Source of the DNA: Acanthopleura granulata
Lineage: Eukaryota > Mollusca > Polyplacophora > Chitonida > Chitonidae
Assembly (NCBI GenBank): GCA_016165875.1
Contig: JABBOT010000004.1
Coordinates: 18,229,672-18,293,671, forward strand
DNA: 64,000 bases
Reading direction: 5' to 3'
Shown piece after piece: positions 1 through 13,400 of the stretch (the stretch's first letter is position 1; each line of letters opens with the position of its first letter). A program made the translations under genes and the position numbers. The notes under the pieces were generated by a model. The model made no database searches. It was not told where the DNA came from and was given only the letters and a program-made list of their open reading frames with translations.

Positions 1-1455
1 TTTTCCCTCAGATTGGTCAACATGGGTGTCTGTACCTTCTTGTCATTTCACAACTTTACACACCTGAACTGGTAGTCTGCTGTTGAAAGTTACATCTATA
101 TAGCTTCCAAGGTTTGTTATGCCCTTGCACATCTGCATACATCCCAGGATAGAGCAAGTGCCTTTGCCACCATGAATTACATATAGTTATAATGCAAAGT
201 GGATACTAATGTAATGATTCTCATGAGCTAGCTTTCCAGTCAGAACCTCTGTTCCAAACCGCTCAGGTCTGCTACCTGACTTCTGTCATTCACCACGTGG
301 TGATCAGTCAGAAGGTGCAGTGCTGGTCAGGTGACTCTGCATGAGGAATATCCCAACAATTTAAATTATAGACTCTGCTTCAGTTTAAAATCTGGAAAGC
401 ACCACCCACTTTATTTCTGCAGGTGATAAGTTTATAATAGTATGCAAAGAAACAAACTGAATGCAAGTTCACAGAGTTCACTGAGTTCACAGAGACTTCA
501 CAAGGAAGTGTAAATTCCAAGGCATAGGTTGCCACATGTCAGAAAATTCCAATGGCTTAAAGCTGCAGTTCTTTCCGTGGAAGAAAACATAGCTGATGAT
601 AATCAGTGCCGTGCCCATTTGGTCTAATCCTGCACCAGCGTATGATGGTGATGGCAATATCCTGGACGCATGCACTTGTTGGTGATGTCATAGTATGGTT
701 ATGTTTTGGTGTATACAAGATATTTGTGTGTAGGATGGATCTGCATGAACTCAGAATTGAAAACATCAGCCTCATACTGTATAACACGTAGTCCTTCTGA
801 GTACACCAGGAGCCTGAATACACCAGCCAGCTTTGTCTCTTTGTGTGTACTTCACAACTCTAATAGGACCACACTGAATTACCTCCCTTTTCAAGTGACA
901 GCCAACATGAAATAACACAAGATCATATTTTATTATGTGACACTACAATAATAGGTTATTTCACAGCAGTAATAACTTAAATGATTCTAACGCATATATT
1001 TTCACTCAAAGTGGTGAACAAACATTGCCGTGTAGCAAACATGAGAATGAAGCCAGCTGACAAGTATCCTACTCTGCTGTCGACAAGGTTCTTCTCTATA
1101 CCAGCTAAATGCACCACCCAAATTATACAAATGACACCATGGTTGAAGTTGAGATAAACACTCTTGGACTGATTACATGTGAATACATGTGAATTAACTT
1201 GTTGCATTTTGTGGACAGAAAGTCAAGAGAAAATCCCTACCGAAAACTTTTTTTCTTACATCAGATTAAAAATCTTGGAAAGAAATCATCCATTTTTCTC
1301 TAAAACTCTCATTCTCATTTTGAGATTTGCTATATAAGTTTAAGCACCAAAACATAATGAAACAAGCATTTAGATCTATGCTTGCTTTCTTTACAGAAAT
1401 CATTCTTTGAACAGCACCCAACTTATTCTTTACACTCAGGATCAAAAGTTTCAAC
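1..1455. other. Upstream spacer, no recognised gene
   Basis: AT-rich sequence with only short open frames in both strands and no domain I recognise. It should contain the FAAH promoter and 5' untranslated region, but I see no clear CpG-rich core. A pyrimidine-rich stretch ending in CAG at about 1431-1440, shortly before the FAAH ATG, could be a 3' splice site for a spliced 5' leader; this is inference only. Confidence 0.4.
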
Positions 1456-4400
1456 ATGCACCCATATTTGACCCAGATGTCAGAGAACTGTCCGATGCTG
1501 AAGGATAGAAAGTCTCGGGCTCTGGTTGCAGGAGGGGGTGTGATTCTTATGTTACTGCTGAAGAAACTGTACAGAGTTTATGCTGTCAGGAAATTAAAGG
1601 AAAAGGTGAAAGAAAGGCGCAAGGAACGCCAGGAAGAATTTGATGCTTTGGTTGAGAAATTACAAGAGGATGGTGTAAGTTTGAGTTTTCATTGTTTTAA
1701 AAGTTTTGAAATTTCATTCTTGGAGAATTCTTCGTAAGAGTATTTTTATTGGCATGGAATAATTTTACCTAACGTTTCAAAGATATTTGAATTATATACA
1801 TGCACTGATTTTTGTGTTTGGATATACAGTTAACTTTATTACGCCGACATATATATTGCATATATATATACATTTTCAAACATTACTGTTTTTTGGCTGA
1901 CTTCCTATGTGGCTATACCCAGAAAGGTCTCCTAGCAACCTGCAGATGATCATGGGTTTCCCCTTCACTCTGCTCGGGTTCCTCCCACCGTGATGCTTGT
2001 TACCATAGTATAAGTAAAATATTCTTGAGGGCGTTAAATGAATAAATATTGTTGTGTGGCATCGTTACTGAGATTTAATTATCAGTGTTGATATTGCTAT
2101 TTAAATATTTACATCTATAAGATGTATAAATTTATAAAAGACTTCATATGGTAATAGGCATTTTACATTTAGTCAACCAATCAAATTTTTGGTAACCTAT
2201 GCATTACAAGATGCATGATTTCCTGAGTAGCTAGTTTACAACTGATGCCTGTATTGCCCTGCATTGTACTGTTTTTTTTATTTTTGGCTTATATTTGATG
2301 TCCATACTACCATAAGTTCTCCTGTTTTCTAATTTGCTGCTCAGCTTACAATTGATGCCCGTAATTCCATAGGCTGTACTGTTTTCCTATTTGCTGTTTA
2401 GCTTACAGTTGACGCCCATAATTCCCTAGGCTGTACTGTTTTTCCTATTTGCTGTTTAGCTTACAATTGATGAACGTAATGCCATCATCAGTCTGACCTT
2501 GAAAGAACTACAGGAGAAGTTACGTAATGGAGATCTGACTGCACAGAGAGTGCTGAAAGCCTATGAGTCCAGGGTGAGGTCTCAAGCATGTTGAATACTT
2601 TCACTTGAGAAACAGCAAACCAACTTGTTTCCCTTATTTTGTTGTTCACCAGTTATTGAAAGGGAGACATACAACTGTATTATGTTATGTTGTCTGTCCA
2701 TCCCTTTTTCAATGTGTTCACATGTCTGTCTTTGACAATTTTGTTTTTGCGTGTCATTCTTTAAACTTTAGGGATGTTATATGGTTATCTCTTGTGATTT
2801 TGTCATGCTTGGGATTACTTCTTTTGCTTGTTCATCCATCTGGATGGCGGTGCAAAATTGCAAATATTCGTTTTCATATGGTGTCTCTGGTATTACAGAC
2901 AAATTGGTCTCAGATTATTTGATAGCACACCTTTGTAGTTTAGCCTGCTCTAATGTCAGGCCCATTTTTTTTTTTTTTTTTTAATTTTGGAAACTAACAT
3001 GTATGGAGAACATAATAAAATTAAATGTCGCTTTCTTAAATAGGTAAAATGAGAGGCAGGTCTTGTGAACGCCATGCATAGCACATAGCACTCAGCTGGT
3101 GCATGTAAAAGCCCAGACATAATTTATTCATGATATAAATACATACATACATGTATATCAGTCATAATCAGGATGGAATATTGTCTGTGAAAGTGTTTCT
3201 TAAGTTCTGTAGTACTTAGCAGGTTAAAGTATGAACTTTCCAATTTTTCACTACTCACAAACATTGCATGAAATAAAACATACACTCCCTTCATTGTAGG
3301 CATTGCAAGTTCAGCAGTTTACAAACTGTGCTATTGGATTGATCAAGGAAGCTGAGGTGAGATAGTGGATCTCATTATTTTGAAGTAAAAACTATAAAAA
3401 AAATAGTGATAGATGCATGCAGTATTAGATCTGTTCTGGGTGTACTACAGTATTTTTCACAAATGGTCATAGCCTTTTATTCACAGAAATAAAATTCTCA
3501 TTGCAAGGATTCAGGTTATGCTCAGGAATCTTTGTGCAAAAAGTAATCAGATATGACTTCCTTTAGGTTAAGATTGTGGTGGAAGTGAAGTCACTAGCTC
3601 ATAAGTCCAAGTGCATAGATTATGTACATAAAATACACATTTCTGAAAACACAGAATTTAAGAATATTCTTGCATCTCATTGACAAGGAATACATTTGTT
3701 CCTTTTTATTACAAGCATATTAAAAATGCTCAGAAGTACAACCTTAAACCATGAACTTTGCTGAACACTTGAGTTGTTCTTTTTCATGTTGATTGAATTC
3801 CTCAGGTTCAATGTTGTATTCTTTCTTAAATTACACTAACAAATGTAACTTCCCCAAAAGTTTTCATCTCTCTATGCGGAAGAATAGTGGATTATGGTAA
3901 AATGACCTAACCAAGCCGGAATTAACTGATTTGTTGTAGGATTTAGCTAAGGCCTGTGATAACTCCTTCAGGAAGACTGGTATGCTACACGGTGTACCTG
4001 TCAGTCTGAAGGAAAACTACTGTCTTAAGGTAAGTCCAACGTGATGAATTGTGTTGGATATGAATGTGATATTGATGTCTCATCTGATGTTGGACCATTG
4101 ACAGAAAAATTACCTGTATGATATTTACTTTAGTGCAGATATGACATAACTGGTAAAACCTGCAGAAAATAATAACTTATAGATGTGAATCTGTTTATAT
4201 GGAAATATGACTCCATATTGTTGCTATAATGTTGCTCTTCTTACAGAGGCTTGTCTTAATTACAATGTACAAGGCATATATAAAGGTGTACATTTATAAA
4301 GTAGGAAAATAGCACACTTTTCTAAAGAGTGTACCAGTCTGTTTATCATTCAAAAATGAATTGCTGTGAACAAATGCACCACTTTTCCTGTAGTTTAACT

Positions 4401-7400
4401 TGTATGCTTTGTGCTGAACTTAATCAGTGAAAACTGTAGAGTATTAGGTGTTTAAATTCATTAGATACAAACCATTGATACCTGAATCACGACCATTCTT
4501 ATCTGCACAGGGGTATGACACCACAGCAGGGATGTCTTGCCTTTTGGGTAATACCTTCCAGGAGGATGCTGTTATTGTCAAGGTGAGATTTAGACCATGA
4601 AATAAAATGTGTTGATGGAAGGCAGCAAATTTCTCATGATCCCGTGCGGTTGCACTAGTGTGGAGCAGGACCTTGAGTCATTGTTACATCAGAAATTGAT
4701 TGTAGCTAGACATCTACGATGTTGCAGTGTATCGGTTTCTGTTGTACTGTCGTCCTCTCTTTAATGTGACATCATTAAGATGAGGGGGGAAAGGAACATT
4801 TGACGTCAGTAATATGACTGCTTATTGCAGACTTTGCATAGAACCGTATTTCTGTTAGTGTAGCTACTGAGGTGTTTAAATGAAGTACCTTTTGGATTTA
4901 AAGTGTAATAGATGTTAGATATGGCTCTCAGGTAGTTAGTGATGTTTGCCCAGAATCTGCTTGGTTAATGAAATATTCTTTATAATTGCACTGTAAAACA
5001 AATATCAGATAAATTAAGAAACACTACACCATGTTTTTGTTGAGGTTTCCAATACTTTTTAAATCTTCTGAGTGACCTATTTCTCCTGAAAGTCTGAGTA
5101 TGCCATTGTTTTGTTCAATAAATGCACTTTAATACCTGTGTTTTTATCAGGTGCTGAAGGCTCAAGGTGCTGTACCTTTCATCAGGACTAATCTTCCACA
5201 GACCATGATGAGGTGAGGACATTGCTCCCAATAACCACGACTGCATGTGCATGTGTTATCACTTACCTCCATGATTTAACTGGGCACCACTTTTCAGCAC
5301 CCTAAGGAAAGCCAGTCTGAGGGTGCTAAAACACTGTTGGAAATAAATATATGCTCTGAAGGGTTCAAATGAACACACCCTTCTGGCTGAGTGAATTATT
5401 CATCATGTATAAGAATGATGTAATAAGGTACATCTACATAAAGTTTATGAAATATCGATAGAACAGGAATAAGAGCTGAAATAAAATGCACAGAACAGTT
5501 TGCTTTGAAATCAGTGTTGGGGTTTGTCATTGACAAGGTCATTGAGTCATTGAATGTAGAAATAAGAGAAGGAATGTTAAAGGCGCAATTAATACATATA
5601 ACTATATATACCGTCTTGTTAACTATGCATACATGTACTTCACCTCAAGTGTAGCATTTTTCAGATGACACATTTTGCTGCATTCTAATTGATTTATAAA
5701 ACCTATAGGGCCACTTAAAAGTTTTTTGTGAAGCGTAATGTACTTCTTAACAGGAAGACGAGTGTTGTCATCAAAAGTATCATTTTAAGGCTTTCATATG
5801 CTTCTGAAATTTTGAAATTTGTACATGCTAAGCTTCAGGTGGTATACACTAATTGTTGTTTGCTTTTAGTGCTGAATGCAGTAATCCTATATATGGTGTT
5901 ACTGTAAACCCACATGATGTCAGTCGGGGTCCTGGAGGGTCCTCAGGTGGTGAGGGGGCCCTGATTGCCTCTGAAGGCTCAATCCTGGGCTTTGGCTCGG
6001 ACATTGGGGGTAGCATCCGCATCCCTGCTCACATGTGCGGCATCTACAGCTTAAAACCTACAAGACACAGGCTCAGGTACTCCCATTCTTATGTAACTAA
6101 GTATCTCAGTTATTTTGCCTTACTGTCCAGAATTTACATAAAAAGGAGATGATATCTTGAGGGTCTGGAATTTTCTTAAGGCCTCTTAAAACAGTTGAAA
6201 TGTATTTCAAAGAGCATTGTCCCATCCTTGGCTTATCACGATGTTTGTCAGGTACCAGGCAAAGATTGTGGGTGTACTTTAGCCACTGTGATTTCATGAA
6301 CCCACAGACTTGCCTGCAGTTGTACAAGTGAAAGTTCTTGAGAGCAGTGTGAAATATCAATGTATTTCAAGATGGGAAACACACAGTCAAGTTCCTCGTA
6401 GAACAGACAGACACCAAAACTGTAGAGGAAGTGATTACAAAACTTGGTAACATAAATGTTGGAGGAATTCTAACTTGAAAGATTTCATAATGTGGTGATG
6501 TTCAATACAATTTTGTTGTTGTGTTGTAGCTCAAAAGGAATCTTTGGACTCAATCAAGGACAAAACTTAAGTACGTACTCTTTGTGTACTAATCCATTGG
6601 TTTTCTGATTAAGGCGTACATGTATGCATACTGTCATTTACAAATCACGTCACAAGAAGTGATTTTAAACTATTCCAGAAAAATCCATATTGTCATATAC
6701 TGATTTGTAATGCACACAGTACATATTGAGATTTGCATTAGAAACGAGAGACTAAAACTTAAGTTCATACAGTTACAGTCTGGAGTTCAACAACTTTAGT
6801 TGGTACATTCACAAAATGTTCTGAGTGCCTCAGCATGGCAACGTCTGTTAAATAATACCTCATTTTTGTCTTCTTTTTTTTTGATTAGTCCAGTCTTCCC
6901 CAGGTCCAATGGCAAATGATGTACACAGTCTCGCTGTTGCCATGGAAGCTCTTCTTACGCCGCTCATGTATGAACTGGATCCAGTACTTCCTCGAATGCC
7001 CTTTAACTCAAAGGTAAATTATAGTGGTCGGTGAGGATTTATGCTCTGTTGTCTTGATAAATGGTCATTTTCAGGGATAAATAATCATAGACATTATTAC
7101 ATAAAACAAGGAGTAGGTAAATGAACTACTAATTATTGTACTTGTTTTTTATCTTGGTAAATATTAGTAAAGGTAAGTAACACACACTTTATTTACAAAG
7201 ATTTGAATATTTTGCTTATCTTGTTACAGATTTTGAAACTGTTCTTTTGTTCAATTCTGTGCCCAATTTAAACATGCTATAAAAATCCACACAATTGGGG
7301 TTTACTTTTATCATGAATATGGTCTCACATAAAATTACGTCACCAAAGTCATAAAAATTTACTAGTTTTAAAATTTAACATCCATTCCTTTTATCATTTG

Positions 7401-10400
7401 GGAGGACCTTTAACATGCCTTTAGCATTAACATTTTTCCTCTCTTTAGATATGGTTTACCACTGTTTACTTTGCAGGTTTACAGGAGTACAAACCCATTG
7501 AGAATTGGCTTTTTTCTGGACATAGGTACTGTACAACCCATTCCAGCTGTCTGTAGGGCTGTTCACCTGGCCAAGGAAGCCCTTGAACAGCAAGGCCACA
7601 CAGTGAGCTGACTTGTACATATGAATATACAAAGATGAATATTCTTTCTTCAATTAGAAATGGATTGTGCCCTACATAGTGAACCTGGAGAGATTAGCTA
7701 CATAATTATTCTTGCTGCTAAAATTTTGACCACAACAAAATGCTTATTTTTCTAGGTTGTGAGATTTCTGTTGATTATAGAAAGGTGTTTTGAAGTTTGG
7801 GTTATATCCTTGTGGAAAAAATGTAAGTTTCAGCTCTGAAAGTAGTATTTTATGGTATTTATTTGCCTCTAAAGATGCCTTTTTTTAAACAAAATTTGAG
7901 GTCATTTACAGTAATTCTTCTTGCTGCGTGTGAGGACTTGGCGAGAATAAGCTTGACAAAGGTAGAGCAGTCTAACGGTGGTTGAAGACCACTTGTCTTG
8001 CAGATTTCTGTGTCAGATTTGATAAAGTTTATCAATAACTTGCCAGTGTTTGGTGGTTTACCCAGGCACTCTGTTTTCCTCCACCCATCATATAAGTGAA
8101 AAGTTTTTGAGAATGAGAACAGTGAAGTAAAGAAACACATCCAGCTGTAACATTCAAATGCCAATATTGCAGACTGATTTATCTGCACGTGCTACTGAAA
8201 GAACATCAGAGGCTGATGTTATTGTCTTCCCTTAGCATATGTATTTTCTGGGGTACTATAAACATGGAATATTTCCATGTTAATTTCCCCATCCAAATAA
8301 TGCAGTGGTGTTTTCAAATTAAGTTCTTTTTCATAATTTGTTTGAAAGCCTTAAGGAATTTATTTATTTATTTATTTGAGTGGTGTTTTACGCAGTACTC
8401 AAGAATATTTCATTTATACGATGGCGGCCAGCATTATGGTGGGAGGAAACCGAGCACAGCCGGGGGGAACCCAAGGCCATTCGCAAGTTGTTGGCAAACC
8501 TTATCACGTACAGCCAGAAAGGAAGCCAGCATGAGCTGGACTCTGAACTCGCAGCGACCACATCGGTGGGAGTCTTTTAGATCATTGCGCTGTTCTAGTG
8601 TGCTAACAGACTTAGGCCGTAGAGAAAAATTTCTTGTTAAATTTACTGAGCATCCTGTTTTAATGACAGCTCTGGATTGTGAATAGAATAATGTATTGCT
8701 GAAATTGTTTGAAAATATATTTCTTTTTTTTCTTGGCAGTTTGTTCAATTTGAGCCCCCATGTGTGGAAGATGCATTGTTCCGCCTTTTTGTTTCTGCTG
8801 TTTTCGGTGATCACGGTCACAGTTTCATGAGATACCTGTAAATGTTTATGTCAGCATATAATGTTTTTATATAATATGCTTAACATTAAACCTTGTCTTC
8901 AAACATTTGCAGGTGTAGTTGTTGTAGATTTGATAATTTAAGTGCATGTAATTTGCAGTATGTGTGGGAAACAGGCGTCATTTTATTTTACTTCATATGT
9001 CTTTGTTTAAATGAATTTCATGCTTTTATAAAGTACTTTTAAATTTGAAAACAGAACAGATGTAATAGTAAGAATGAGAGTAACAGGCCATTGATTCTGT
9101 ACATAGATATGGTCTGCTGCTGCTCTGAAAATACCTGTTTTCATTGGATATTATTGCAGAATAAAAACCCTAAGAAATAAGTTCACAGGATTCATCTGTG
9201 AAAAAGTGACAAAATGTGATATAAATACTTTGGGACATTTGGTGACAGTCTGCTCTGTTTGCTGCAAACGCTGAGAAAATATGCAGACTGAGCTTCAGAA
9301 TATTAAAATGTCTTGGGAATGTTTTATATCCAATGATATGGAGAAGCTCTATGAGAAAATGTATCAGAAATATAACAGATTAAATATTGTTTATGCCAGA
9401 CTATGACATAGTCAGATTTTGTCTTGTTTTCCCAGAGAGGAAGAATCACTCAGAACTCATTCAGGGTACATTGCATTTTTCTTCTCAGAGACAGAGATTT
9501 ATGGGATGTCTCGAGTCAGATGCTGTGGGCGACACTGTGGCTCCCTCGAAGTGTTAAGTGGATTCTGTCGACACTTGTGGGACTAGTGGTGAGTACATTT
9601 AACAGTGATTAATATGATCATAAACAACTGTCATACATATCACAATTTTGATTTGCTAATGAAGTATCAGATGACAGTACCTATTTTGCTAACCATAACA
9701 AGTTGTTGGGGAAATGTCTTTTAAGAACATTTACTCCAATATATATATGTACATGTGGTTTACAATGACTGGTTTCTGGGTATCATCATTTGATGGCGCT
9801 TCAGTCGTCTTTTTCGCCCAGTGATGTTTGAGTGTTAGGTTCAGTATTACTAATAAACTGTTCAGTCTGCACTTTAGATAGTTGCTGTGATGTAAAGACT
9901 GATCCATTCTCAACAGTCAGTCTAATTGTCATTTGTGAAGACTGTCAAACAACTGTGAGGGGAAGAATAGTGAAGAACCAGCAACTTAGCTCAAGTCACT
10001 TTTGAAAACTTCATAAATGGAAATTCTAATCAAAAGATAGCAAATATGCCTTTAAAAAAATGGAAAATAAATATTTATTGAAATCACCATTTAACATTTA
10101 TGTTTCTTGATTCCATTAAAGTCACAGGGTGAAGTGGACTGGGCAGAAGTAGACAAAAACATGAATTTAGGTACTCAGGGTCTGAGTAGAGGTAGAGAAA
10201 GAAACTGGGTGTGGTAGAGTGAGTTGTGATAGACAAAATGAGTGTGTGACGTGGACAAAGCGTGGAACACAAAGTGACTGATTGGGTAAAGAAACACTGA
10301 ATGGGGTACACTTAAAGTGATTTGGGCTGACAAAGTGAGTGGGCTGGGTAGACAAAGTGATTTACTGGGGATAGGCAAAGTGGATGGGTAGGGTTGACAA

Positions 10401-13400
10401 AGTGTGTGGGAGAGGTAGACACAGTTGGTGTGTGGGTTTCATTGTGCATGGAAGAGGTAGACAAAGTAGGATGTGCGGTTGACAAAGTGAGTGTGTGGGG
10501 TTGACAGAGTGCTTGGGAGAGGTAGACAAAGTGAGTGTGTGGGGTTGCCAGAGTGCTTGGGAGAGGTAGACAAAGTGAGTGTGTGGGGTTGACAGAGTGC
10601 TTGGGAGAGGTAGACAAAGTGAGTGTGTGGGGTTGACAGAGTGCTTGGGAGAGGTAGACAAAGTGAGTGTGTGGGGTTGACAGAGTGCTTGGGAGAGGTA
10701 GACAAAGTGAGTGTGTGGGGTTGACAGAGTGCAAGGGAGAGGTAGACAAAGTGAGTGTGTGGGGTTGACAGAGTGCAAGGGAGAGGTAGACAAAGTGAGT
10801 GTGTGGGGTTGACAGAGTGTAAGGGAGAGGTAGACAAAGTGAGTGTGTGGGGTTGACAGAGTGCTTGAGAGAGGTAGACAAAGTGAGTGTGTGGGGTTGA
10901 CAGAGTGCAAGGGAGAGGTAGACAAAGTGAGTGTGTGGGGTTGACAGAGTGAGGCTGTGTGGTTGAAAAAGTGAATGTGTGGGGTTGACAAAGTGAGTGT
11001 GTGGGGTTTACAGAGTGCTTGGGAGAGGTAGACAAAATGAGTGTGTGGGGTTGACAAGGGATTAATGGATTACATATCTGATGCATGTGTGTCACGTTTT
11101 TCTTCTTATCTTTCAGAACCCTTCACTTGGCCAAGCGTTATGGTCCATGAACGGTGTAGAGTGAGTATATGGAAGGCTCCTTGTTCTATATGAATTTTGG
11201 TGCAGGTCGAGTACCACTCGAACCCCTTAAACTTATCATTGAAATGAAGACATTTAGGGTCTGTATCTAAAATTTTTGGCGGAATATTTTTGTATCATAG
11301 ACAGCGCTTCTGACAACAGTGTGCATTGCTTGTCAGTTACTTATTTTTTCACCTGAGTCTGGCATTGTTTTCACATCTCTTAAGTCCAGTAATTCTGAGT
11401 TTGATGGTTATGTTACCGACATTATTTCTGTTTCAGCTCTGTGGCTGACTGGTGGAAGCTTACATTAGACCTAGAGGTAAGAGCCTAATGGTGGAACCTT
11501 TTGCACACAAAGTAATTCTGACCTTAGCTGTGTAGTCTTAAGTTTCTGCTTACATTTGTGATCATGATATGTGGGCAGACTGATAGCCTATTACTCATAC
11601 ATTGCAAGAAAACATTTGTCAGTTTTGCTGGAACTGGCACAGAGAAAGGTACCTCATTCATATGCATAATGTGTACCACGATGGGTTAAGAAATCATCCA
11701 TCAGTACCTGATTTAAGTTATCAAATATTAAGCTGTTAGGATGGCTTAAGATGTGCAAAGTGGAACCTTGCAGGACCTACCTGTACATCTCAATTAATCA
11801 ACAAAGACAACAGCTTCTTTCTCAATGGTGATCCAACAGATTCTGAGCCATGGACAGAAGAACCACTGTAAGTGAAATATTCTAGAGTAGCGTTATGGCA
11901 TAAAACACTAATTAAATAAATAAGTGAATAAACCACATTGGTGGGAGACTGTGAACGGCCACCTTGAATTGTGATGGGTAAACTTATAAAGAGAGCCAGC
12001 ATGCATCTCTCTGTTCATGTACTTCTGATCATAATCCTAATCTTCTGTTAGCTTGTTGTCAGAAGTTTGCTGCCAGATGAATGGCAGGTCTGCATGCTGA
12101 TGAATGATGAGGAACTTTTACCCTGAGTGGAAACCTGCAAGACATTTTTTTCTGTAATTGTATGAAATATTGAGGATAGAGTATGACGTACACAATATGA
12201 GCTGTTGTATCATAGGTTGTATTAAAGAAGGTATTTTATATCAAAATAAATAACTTCTTTTAAAACTCCTTTGCTGATAATTAGTTTTTTATCTTTTTTT
12301 ATGCTTGCAGAAATACAGGGAAACATTTATTGAGCGATGGCAGGAGTTGCGCCTTGATATGGTTCTCTCACCTGGGTTTGCTTACACAGCTGCACCTTCT
12401 GGTTTTGCAGCAGAGTTTGAAGGTGTGAACATTCTTAGAGTTCTTGAAAAATTACAATTATATATAAAGCTGCTAAAGCATCAGTGTCGGGGTTCAAGCC
12501 AGTATTTCCGGTCTGTGTCGTCACTTTGTGTTAACTAACTGGTGTCTTCATGCTTTAGTTCATGGATGACCTAAATAGAAAGTGTACATTTTTTGAAGCC
12601 ATTAATACATTGCATGTACACTATTTAGCATGCATATAGATGTAAATGCCATGTGTAGTAAATCTGCCTGTGGACAATATCTGAAGCCCCGTAAGTCCTC
12701 TATTTATTAAAACGGCACAACAAATTTAGGCACACATATCGTACATATGTAGTGATTTGTACTGTGTGGTTTTCAGCTTTACGGCTGTAAAGTATTTCTG
12801 TAACATGACCTCCAAATATAGGGGAAGTTGCGATTTTTCACATTTAGTGATGAAGGTAGGTGTCATAGAAAAGAAATAAGATCAGATTTGTGATCAGGAC
12901 ATCAAACTATGTCAGGTAGCATACATATGATATTTGTACATTCATCCTAAACATGAATTCATTGTATATCCATTATATAGCACATAGATAAAAATGTGCC
13001 AAATACAGTAAATCGGCTTTTTGTAAACTTTTGAAGCCCTGTACATCCTGCATTTTTTATGACAAGATTTTCAGCACCCATACAATAGATATATAGCACT
13101 TTTCACTGAGTGATCTGGAGCTTTATAGCTTTAACCATCTACTCTCCTGGGACCTGCAAATATGAAGAAAATTGGGCTTTTTCGCACTTTGATTGCAGTG
13201 TCCAAAAGGACGTCAAACTACGTTGGTTGGTATATTTAAAAAACTCAAATTCGAATTTTTATTTTCACATAACATCACTTCCGGTTTTGGTTATTTGCTC
13301 AAACATTGCAGTCTTTTTCTGTTCAAATAATACAGAGGCAACAGTTGTTATTTGTGCAAAATTTCAGGTCAGTTGCATTTGGGGTTTGAAAGAAAATGCC

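Noticed and set aside
8189..8820. 165- and 128-codon frames in FAAH intron 10
   Set aside because: They run through a reverse-oriented SINE and the true exon 11 in the wrong frame or strand.
10450..11055. CRISPR-like repeat array
   Set aside because: The units are contiguous without unique spacers and the genome is eukaryotic; it is a minisatellite.
10312..11095. Three overlapping minus-strand frames of 189-231 codons with a periodic His/Thr/Leu/Ser/Pro peptide
   Set aside because: They are an effect of the 44-bp minisatellite lying inside a FAAH intron; all three frames read the same repeat and there is no domain.
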